From Euryarchaeota archaeon UBA124 (lineage in GTDB: Archaea; Thermoplasmatota; Poseidoniia; Poseidoniales; Poseidoniaceae): 12,124 nt of DNA. A program made the translations under genes and the position numbers. Shown piece by piece: positions 7,110 through 12,124 of this stretch. Under the pieces are notes generated by a model. The model ran no database searches and had not been told where the DNA came from. It saw only the letters and a list, made by a program, of their open reading frames with translations. Positions within the stretch are counted from its first letter, which is position 1; every line of letters begins with the position of its first letter. The stretch is from NCBI GenBank assembly GCA_002502215.1, contig DAPT01000087.1, forward strand, positions 1,131 to 13,254, in the 5' to 3' direction.

Positions 7110-7523
7110 ATGGCCTCTGGTGAAGATTTCAAAACCGGATTTCATCATGAACCACTCCGAGAGAAACTTATCGGACTTGGGGCAAATGAAAATACTGCAA
7201 ACGTTCTTCTGTGTCTTCACTACCATGGTGCTGCAACGTCGAAAGATCTGCAACTCCACTGCGATATTCGTCAGCCTGACGTCAGCATTGCAATTTCAGA
7301 GCTGCGAGATATGAACCTCGTCCACTATTCACCTCGGTCAGAGGTATCTCGCGGCCGGCCTGCACACATCTACAGGCTTCGAATGAGTTTAGAACAATCG
7401 ATTCTACCATTCGTTAACAAGGCGAGGAAACGAGCGAAAGAGATTCTTATCGAGGCTGATGCAGTGCATGATATGGTACGCATCTTTGAACAAACTGCTG
7501 ACCATTCGTTTAGGGCAGCGTGA
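7110..7523 (+). CDS. winged-helix transcriptional regulator (TrmB/MarR-like)
   Basis: A 137-aa DNA-binding protein. Residues about 16-92 form a winged helix: a first helix LREKLIGLGANENTANVLLCL, a scaffold helix TSKDLQLHC, the recognition helix QPDVSIAISELRDMNLV (55-71), and a wing with SRGRPAHIYRL (80-90). The GRPxxxYxL wing is typical of TrmB-like and related archaeal regulators. A C-terminal helix (about 93-130) probably dimerises. No ligand-binding domain is attached, so it may sense by dimer state or simply repress. It stands alone with its own TATA box and runs tail-to-tail into the DUF357 gene, overlapping it by 14 bp. Its target is unknown; autoregulation or control of the neighbouring minus-strand operon are possibilities without direct evidence. 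Confidence 0.8.
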   Translation: MASGEDFKTGFHHEPLREKLIGLGANENTANVLLCLHYHGAATSKDLQLHCDIRQPDVSIAISELRDMNLVHYSPRSEVSRGRPAHIYRLRMSLEQSILPFVNKARKRAKEILIEADAVHDMVRIFEQTADHSFRAA

Positions 7524-7803
7524 ACAATACATCGTCACCGTGTCCATCGAGTAAACGTAATTTTACTCCAGCATCAATCCAGGCGTGTGCGTAATTTATT
7601 GCTCCAAATGCTCGAATAAGGTCGCCTTGTTTGAGAAAATATTGTGCGTCATGTGCGTAATCATCTGCCATCGAAAGCAACGTCTTGAGCATCACTTTTT
7701 GTTCCGGTGTTGATGCCAGAGGCGTTGCCTTACCCCTTGCTTTTTCCGTGATAATGAGATAGTGGTTGACACGTTCGACTGTGAGGGTTTGATCAGGATT
7801 CAA
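7510..7803 (-). CDS. DUF357 family small helical protein
   Basis: A 97-aa protein of the archaeal DUF357 family, function unknown. The family's core is clear: LTVERVNHYLIITEKARGKA at the start, a middle helix KVMLKTLLSMADDYAHDAQYFLKQGD, then the signature LIRAFGAINYAHAWIDAGVKLRLLDG and the ending DDVLFTLP. It is predicted to be a soluble helical bundle. I start at TTG 7803, which is preceded by AGGGGG about ten bases upstream and gives the usual family length. ATG 7845 in the same frame would add 14 residues that read as antisense-like sequence overlapping the propeller gene. The 5' end overlaps the propeller gene's end by 11 bp, so the two are translationally coupled; the 3' end overlaps the regulator gene by 14 bp in the opposite direction. 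Confidence 0.82.
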   Translation of the reverse strand: MNPDQTLTVERVNHYLIITEKARGKATPLASTPEQKVMLKTLLSMADDYAHDAQYFLKQGDLIRAFGAINYAHAWIDAGVKLRLLDGHGDDVLFTLP

Positions 7804-8842
7804 ACGAATCGCCCCCTTTCTGCCTACGCAAGAGCCTCTGTACATCCTCTTTTCGCCCGAGGGCTTCGTAAAGCTCGATGGCTCTTGATAATCGGCCTTC
7901 ATCTTCCGCAGCAAGTGCTCTTTGGAACAATTGCCGGCGCTCATCCCAAGACCGAGCGAGTTTCGCATCCGCAGCTTCTTTTTGTCGATGGCGGCGTTGT
8001 TCTTCTGCGAGGTGAGGAGCAACCCATCTGCGAACCAAACCATCTCGACGGCACGTAACCATCGAATTTGGACCAAGGCGAATCAGTAAATCTCCAAGGT
8101 TCATGCCTTCCCCTATCCTTACCTCTTCACTTTCTGAGCTCATGTGATCAAGGTGTCCTTCGATTCCCAGCACCCACCATCCATCGGCCGCTCGGGTTGC
8201 AACGAGCGGTTCCAATGATTCAATTTCAATCCGTTCAAGAGCATCCCAGCCGTACGGATGAGGGATGCCATCCCAAAGTTGACCGTCAGCTGATTGTAGG
8301 AGCATGTGTCCATCGGTAAGAGGAGAAACCCAACTCCATACCGTTGCGTCCACAACACGACGCTTGTCTTGTTGAGCTATCTGACCACAATATACGACAC
8401 CACTTGCATCTTGCCACAAAAGATGCTCTCTGTCCAACCATCCAATCAAACGACGGACAACACCGGACTGAATACGGCGAATTCCGATTCCGTTTGCATC
8501 AAAGAGATGCAAATTACCATCACGTCCTGCCAACACCCAACCTCCACCTGGACGATTGAGCAGTTGCAAGAAGCCTCCTGGGCTCGAACGTCCTTCATGA
8601 ACCAATGAACCATCAACTGTATTGAGGAGATAAAACGCATGCGCTGCTAGAACACCAATGCGGCCATCAGCATTGCAAATCGCATGCACTTTGAATGGCA
8701 TACTTCGTTCCCACTGAATTTCATTTGCTTCATTGAACAACGTCAATTCGAGACCGTATGCGAGACAAAGATGCCCATTGACGGATTCAATTGCACTGAC
8801 CCTCGCGGGTGATTGCCAAGACCAACTTACAGACCATGTCAT
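7793..8842 (-). CDS. beta-propeller protein with helical/TPR-like tail
   Basis: A 349-aa soluble protein without signal peptide or membrane segment. Residues about 10-275 show six to seven repeated beta-meander units, each with a GxxLxx...DGxLxxF or W pattern, for example GGWVLAGRDGNLHLFDANG (99-117), HMLLQSADGQLWDG (179-192) and SMVTCRRDGLVRRW (260-273). This matches a WD40/PQQ-type propeller in shape but has no family-specific catalytic motif. Residues 278-345 are helical: a basic stretch, then RALAAEDEGRLSRAIELYEALGR, which resembles one TPR unit. Start ATG 8842 overlaps the ATPase stop as ATGA and has the Shine-Dalgarno GGAGGTGA. The position suggests a binding platform for the ATPase. 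I do not recognise a named family. Confidence 0.75.
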   Translation of the reverse strand: MTWSVSWSWQSPARVSAIESVNGHLCLAYGLELTLFNEANEIQWERSMPFKVHAICNADGRIGVLAAHAFYLLNTVDGSLVHEGRSSPGGFLQLLNRPGGGWVLAGRDGNLHLFDANGIGIRRIQSGVVRRLIGWLDREHLLWQDASGVVYCGQIAQQDKRRVVDATVWSWVSPLTDGHMLLQSADGQLWDGIPHPYGWDALERIEIESLEPLVATRAADGWWVLGIEGHLDHMSSESEEVRIGEGMNLGDLLIRLGPNSMVTCRRDGLVRRWVAPHLAEEQRRHRQKEAADAKLARSWDERRQLFQRALAAEDEGRLSRAIELYEALGRKEDVQRLLRRQKGGDSFES

Positions 8843-10611
8843 TGATCTTCACCTCCAACAATACCCCATGCAATCAATTGGGCCAGTGCAGTTCTGGTAA
8901 GTCCAAACATTCTGGAACGCCCCACCATACGGGCATGAAGAATTCCTGCCTTGTGCAGGCCATTGCAAATCTGAGAAAGACGTGCTCGTTTTATTGATAG
9001 ACGCTCTAAAAGGGCTTTATCCGAGGGTGAGATGCTCCGGTTTTTGGCCTCTGCAACGACAACGGATTCAGAGGCTGTGAGGGAGCTTAGTGCAGCGATG
9101 CTGAGAACATGTTCTTCCTTCTGGGTTAGTCTTGGTCTTGACAGCGCACGTAGTTGCTCAACCAGGCTTTGTTCTCCACTCAGCCCAGCGTTTGAAGGCC
9201 GTAATACTTGGGCCAGCAAGCGAGTAAAGGTCTCGATAGTGGTTAAATCGACTGGGAAGTCAACATCGGGTTCCATTTCAAACAACTTAGTCGGATCAAT
9301 CTCTTCAGCAGTTGGCTGCTGTGGCTCATCGATTGATACTGTTTCCGGCGCTTCATCGTTTTGCCCCGCGAATGGCAATTGCTCTTCAGCAGTCCAGAAT
9401 GCGGTTCCTTTTTCTGTGGCTTTGAATTGACCCTCTGGGATTGAATCCAGTTCATTGTTGATGATTCTTCTTCGACTTCTTAAGCCCCCAAAAACACCTG
9501 CAAAAGGTAAATTATCCTCTGTGACATAGGCATCATCAACCTCCTGATATCCCTCATCCGCAGCAACTACTTCTTGAATTTCGGGATGCTCATCAACGGG
9601 TTCATCAAGAATTTCTAAATCGAGGTCGAAACCAGACGCCTCGGTCATACCCGGGGTTGGTTCCCATGATTCCTCGACAGAATCAGATGGTTTGGTCGAT
9701 TCTTCTTGGACAATGTCTCCCTCATCTAATTCAAGACTCAACGCTTCAGATTCTTCATCGGCCTCCCATTCTGTTAGGGATTGCTCTTGGATTTGCGCCT
9801 CAGGTTGCCCAGGGTCCGTTGGAGGCGTATAATTGCCTGCAACCGTATCTCGTAGAACCTTGATCACCGCACTAGGTTGTCCACTTCTGCTTAGTTGGAG
9901 CAAACGTTTTGCGTCATCCGTTGACATGTTGTAGGGTTGAGAGGATGCCTTGGATATGCGGCGTTCGACCAATGCTTTGATGCCGTCTGCATCGAGACTT
10001 GTCATGGTTCGCAGTTCAAACCGTTGCAACAATTGCTCTGAGATAAGCGACTGTTGTTGTGGGTTTATTGCAAGAACAATCAATGCAGGTAGACGCTCAA
10101 AAAAGTGCAGAGAGGAGCGTAAGCATGCCTCGAGGGAAGACACGTCTGCCATATCAGCATCAATCGTTACAAGAGGAAGCATTTGGCGAGAATCGTGGAG
10201 CATGCGACGCAAATCCTTGCTCAACTTTTGATAATCATGCGGAGGTGAACCATCGATTAATTGAGCATACATGTCTTTCATCAATTCAACTCCGGGTTCG
10301 GAAAAAGCAATCCTATCCACGCTTAAGTGAAGATTCGTTCGTGTTCCCAAGCATTGCATGAAGGACGTTTTTCCAGAGCCAAATTCTCCAACAAGCAGTA
10401 TGCGGTCTGCGGATTTGAAGGTTATTTTCCTCTCCAATTCCTCGAACATAACATGCCTTCCAACGAGAAGGTCGAATTCCTCTTTGTCCAGGGGATTAGA
10501 AGAAAATGGATCTTCGCTCAGTTGGGGAAAGCCAAAGTCAAGCGTGTTTCCTTGCATGTCCGAGCAACTCCAACCAAGTATATGATATTTCACGGAGTGT
10601 ATGCGTTTCAT
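8839..10611 (-). CDS. Orc1/Cdc6-like AAA+ ATPase with acidic linker and C-terminal winged helix
   Basis: A 590-aa protein in three parts. (a) Residues about 30-258 are an AAA+ ATPase: DPFSSNPL, LVGR (49-52), Walker A GEFGSGKT (75-82), a Walker B-like PLVTIDADMAD (146-156), sensor-1-like ALIVLAINP (176-184) and sensor-2-like SRSGQPSAVIKVL (241-253). (b) Residues about 260-455 are disordered and acidic: residues 271-370 contain 35 Asp/Glu and one Lys, and LPFAG occurs twice (368-372 and 412-416). (c) Residues about 456-585 are helical with a winged helix (LSQICNGLHKAGILHARMVGRSRMFGLT). The layout recalls Orc1/Cdc6 but the linker is unlike it, and Walker B lacks the usual Glu after Asp151. ATG 10611 is the longest start; ATG 10557 has a TATA-like element about 24 bp upstream and may be the true one. 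First gene of a three-gene operon. Confidence 0.8.
   Translation of the reverse strand: MKRIHSVKYHILGWSCSDMQGNTLDFGFPQLSEDPFSSNPLDKEEFDLLVGRHVMFEELERKITFKSADRILLVGEFGSGKTSFMQCLGTRTNLHLSVDRIAFSEPGVELMKDMYAQLIDGSPPHDYQKLSKDLRRMLHDSRQMLPLVTIDADMADVSSLEACLRSSLHFFERLPALIVLAINPQQQSLISEQLLQRFELRTMTSLDADGIKALVERRISKASSQPYNMSTDDAKRLLQLSRSGQPSAVIKVLRDTVAGNYTPPTDPGQPEAQIQEQSLTEWEADEESEALSLELDEGDIVQEESTKPSDSVEESWEPTPGMTEASGFDLDLEILDEPVDEHPEIQEVVAADEGYQEVDDAYVTEDNLPFAGVFGGLRSRRRIINNELDSIPEGQFKATEKGTAFWTAEEQLPFAGQNDEAPETVSIDEPQQPTAEEIDPTKLFEMEPDVDFPVDLTTIETFTRLLAQVLRPSNAGLSGEQSLVEQLRALSRPRLTQKEEHVLSIAALSSLTASESVVVAEAKNRSISPSDKALLERLSIKRARLSQICNGLHKAGILHARMVGRSRMFGLTRTALAQLIAWGIVGGEDQ
8849..8856 (-). promoter_or_regulatory. 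full-length Shine-Dalgarno GGAGGTGA of the propeller gene
   Basis: On the minus strand GGAGGTGA matches the complement of the archaeal 16S 3' end over eight bases and ends six bases before the ATG at 8842. It lies inside the last codons of the ATPase gene, so the propeller gene is set up for strong, coupled translation. Confidence 0.75.
10576..10585 (-). promoter_or_regulatory. candidate TATA box inside the annotated 5' end of the ATPase gene
   Basis: On the minus strand TATCATATAC is centred about 24 bp before the ATG at 10557 (residue 19 of the long form). That is the spacing of a leaderless archaeal promoter. If used, the ATPase would be 572 aa and the region upstream to the CGTTAA array would be promoter DNA. 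Confidence 0.35.
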
Positions 10612-10661
10612 GGACCTGTTATGAGACGTTAATCAAACAACCATACGTCATGAACACCCTG

Positions 10662-10720
10662 TATTAACGCAACATTAACGCTTTTTTAACGCGTTAAATA
10701 AGCCGTTAATCCCGTTAATA
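10662..10720. promoter_or_regulatory. dyad array of TTAACG/CGTTAA half-sites
   Basis: Three TTAACG copies begin at 10664, 10675 and 10686 (11 bp apart), followed by three CGTTAA copies at 10692, 10704 and 10713. They form nested inverted pairs around the point between 10691 and 10692: TTTAACG/CGTTAAA is a perfect 14-bp palindrome (10685-10698), ATTAACG (10674-10680) pairs with CGTTAAT (10704-10710), and TATTAACG (10662-10669) pairs with CGTTAATA (10713-10720). One more CGTTAAT lies apart at 10627-10633. The array sits between the divergent ATPase and HMG-CoA reductase genes and covers TTAAATA (10694-10700), a possible TATA box of the reductase. It looks like a cooperative multi-dimer binding site; the protein is unknown. 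Confidence 0.7.
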
Positions 10721-10773
10721 TCTTCCGATTGCTTCATGGATTACACAACCCTCGGAGGATGTGAGGAGACGTC

Positions 10774-12069
10774 ATGCCTGTCGATAACAGCCGCCTCAAA
10801 GGCTTCTACAAACTTGATGTTGATGAACGCAGAAACAAAATTGCTGACCTTGCAGGTTTGAGTGAGGAGCATGTTGCTGCGCTCGCATCAAATGGAGAAC
10901 TCAACGATTCCGCCGCTGATCGGATGATTGAGAACGTCATTGGCACGATGTCCCTTCCTGTCGGCGTTGCTACAAATTTTATCATCGATGGAAAGCATTA
11001 CCTCGTACCCTTTTGCCTGGAAGAATCGAGTGTCGTTGCTGCCGCTTCTAATATGGCAAAAAGGTGCCATGCGCACGGTGGCTTCATTTCCAACAACGAT
11101 AAACCAATCATGCTTGCCCAGATTCAACTCTTGGACATCGCAGACCATTCAAGTGCGATTGAGCAGATTGAGGCCAAGAAAAAAGATTTGATGGCACTTG
11201 CAAACAGTTTACCTTCGACAATGATTCGCCTTGGAGGAGGATGCAAGGACATAACCATGCGTTCGATTGAGACCCTCTCCGGGCCGATGCTCATCATCCA
11301 CATCCATGTTGACTGCCGGGATGCGATGGGAGCTAATGCAGTAAATACCATGGCGGAACTGCTTGCACCAGAACTTGAGACGATTACGAATGGTCGATCC
11401 TTGTTGAGAATTTTATCCAATCTAGCAACCGAACGGCTAGCACGAGTTACGGCAACGTTTACTCCAGAGGAAATGAGCAACACTGGCGATCCCTCTGATG
11501 GAGAATCCATTATCGAAGGCATACTTGAGGCACATCATTTTGCGATGGCAGACCCATTTAGGGCTGCAACGCACAACAAGGGTGTGATGAACGGAATCTC
11601 TGCTGTAGCGGTTGCCTGTGGGCAGGACTGGCGTGCAGTTGAGGCGGGGTGCCATGCATATGTTGCATACAAGCAAGGGCGATATACATCAATTACACAA
11701 TGGGAAAAGGATGCTCAGGGCAATCTCACTGGGACGATTGAGACGCCAATGGCTGTCGGGATTGTTGGTGGAGCATCGAAGGTCCACCCAGTCGCTCGAG
11801 CGAATTTGAAAATTCTCGGTGTTGAATCTGCACAAGAACTGGCATCTGTCATGGCTGCTGCGGGTTTAGCACAGAACCTTGGCGCTCTTCGCGCCTTGGC
11901 GACCAGTGGGATACAAAAGGGCCACATGCGCCTCCACGCAAAGAACATGGCCGTAAGTGCTGGAGCCGTAGGAGACGAAATTGAACGTGTTGCTCAACAA
12001 TTAATCACTGAAGACGGACCAAAAACTCAGACGAGAGTTGCGGAGATTCTCAAGCAACATCGTTCCTGA
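10774..12069 (+). CDS. hmgA: 3-hydroxy-3-methylglutaryl-CoA reductase, class II
   Basis: Makes mevalonate from HMG-CoA with NAD(P)H, the committed step to isoprenoids and thus archaeal membrane lipids. The 431-aa protein aligns along its length with the class II enzyme of Pseudomonas mevalonii as I recall it: MIENVIGT (51-58), catalytic Glu84 in LEESSVVAAAS, RDAMGANAVNTMAE (182-195, cofactor region), Lys269 in ATHNKGVMNG, Asp285 in GQDWRAVEAG, and His384 in GHMRLHAKN. There is no N-terminal membrane anchor. ATG 10774 is preceded by GAGGAG at 10763-10768. Class II is the bacterial type; among archaea it is known in Archaeoglobus and Thermoplasmatales and is taken as acquired by transfer, whereas most other archaea have class I. 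The promoter region carries the CGTTAA dyad array. The stop is directly followed by a convergent gene end. Confidence 0.97.
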   Translation: MPVDNSRLKGFYKLDVDERRNKIADLAGLSEEHVAALASNGELNDSAADRMIENVIGTMSLPVGVATNFIIDGKHYLVPFCLEESSVVAAASNMAKRCHAHGGFISNNDKPIMLAQIQLLDIADHSSAIEQIEAKKKDLMALANSLPSTMIRLGGGCKDITMRSIETLSGPMLIIHIHVDCRDAMGANAVNTMAELLAPELETITNGRSLLRILSNLATERLARVTATFTPEEMSNTGDPSDGESIIEGILEAHHFAMADPFRAATHNKGVMNGISAVAVACGQDWRAVEAGCHAYVAYKQGRYTSITQWEKDAQGNLTGTIETPMAVGIVGGASKVHPVARANLKILGVESAQELASVMAAAGLAQNLGALRALATSGIQKGHMRLHAKNMAVSAGAVGDEIERVAQQLITEDGPKTQTRVAEILKQHRS

Positions 12070-12124
12070 TCACTCATCCTCAAATGGAAGAGTGGATTGG
12101 ACCAGGCCATCTTCGCCCACTTCT
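12070..12124 (-). CDS. probable C-terminal end of an unidentified gene (partial)
   Basis: On the minus strand one frame is open from the window edge and reads EVGEDGLVQSTLPFEDE followed by TGA at 12072-12070. The stop abuts the HMG-CoA reductase stop with no gap. An acidic tail with no internal stop is a believable protein C-terminus, but 17 codons are too few to identify a family, and another minus-strand frame is also open here. The LPF followed by acidic residues resembles the LPFAG motifs of the ATPase linker, which may be chance. Confidence 0.45.
   Translation of the reverse strand, partial: EVGEDGLVQSTLPFEDE

Noticed and set aside
6621..7523. PIN nuclease and winged-helix gene as a toxin-antitoxin pair.
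   Set aside because: The PIN gene is coupled to aIF2-gamma in an order known from other euryarchaea, and the winged-helix gene has its own promoter 114 bp away, so they do not form one unit.
7804..8076. A 91-codon upstream extension of the DUF357 frame.
   Set aside because: This stretch is the propeller gene read in another frame; its product does not resemble DUF357, and the family length is reached from TTG 7803.
9032..9430. A plus-strand 132-codon frame opposite the ATPase.
   Set aside because: It mirrors the acidic linker (antisense of Glu/Asp/Ser codons gives a Ser-rich product) and has no motif or promoter.

Overview
The window reads as a stretch of chromosome from a mesophilic euryarchaeal heterotroph, most likely a Marine Group II / Poseidoniales-type member of Thermoplasmatota. 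The archaeal assignment rests on an Orc1/Cdc6 replication initiator, eS6, the gamma subunit of aIF2, an archaeal Dph2 with its three cysteines, an archaeal-type hypoxanthine phosphoribosyltransferase, a DUF357 protein and TATA-like boxes at archaeal spacing. The class II (bacterial-type) HMG-CoA reductase and an acyl-CoA dehydrogenase suggest a Thermoplasmatota-related fatty-acid-degrading lineage. The genus-level assignment is inference; no rRNA is present.

Layout. (1) 1-1143, minus: acyl-CoA dehydrogenase whose C-terminal tail runs off the window. It is divergent from a plus-strand series: a GcvH-like protein (1261-1686), hypoxanthine phosphoribosyltransferase (1748-2326), Dph2 (2388-3494) and Orc1/Cdc6 (3527-4747). 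(2) 4815-6995, plus: a tight translation module of eS6, aIF2-gamma and a PIN-domain nuclease, with a TATA-like element in front and a stop codon embedded in the last gene's Shine-Dalgarno. (3) 7110-7523, plus: a small winged-helix regulator with a well-placed TATA box and almost no leader. (4) 10611-7510, minus: a compact three-gene operon of an Orc1/Cdc6-like AAA+ ATPase with a very acidic linker and C-terminal winged helix, a beta-propeller protein, and a DUF357 helical protein. The joins are a 4-bp ATGA overlap and an 11-bp overlap. (5) 10774-12069, plus: class II HMG-CoA reductase. (6) 12070-12124, minus: probable last 17 codons of another gene, ending one base from the reductase stop.

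The most unusual parts are the region-4 operon and the 162-bp gap between it and the reductase. That gap carries six TTAACG/CGTTAA half-sites arranged as three nested inverted pairs around a perfect 14-bp palindrome, spaced by about one DNA turn. It may be an operator for the reductase and/or the ATPase operon. Because it sits just upstream of an Orc-like ATPase gene, it may instead be a replication-type element. Two sequence anomalies in otherwise ordinary genes also stand out: aIF2-gamma lacks all four zinc-knuckle cysteines, and the GcvH-like protein has no lysine in the usual lipoylation context.

No tRNA, rRNA, CRISPR array or insertion sequence was seen. No stretch longer than 300 bases is without a gene. 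The largest gaps are 1144-1260, 6996-7109 and 10612-10773, and each looks like a promoter region.
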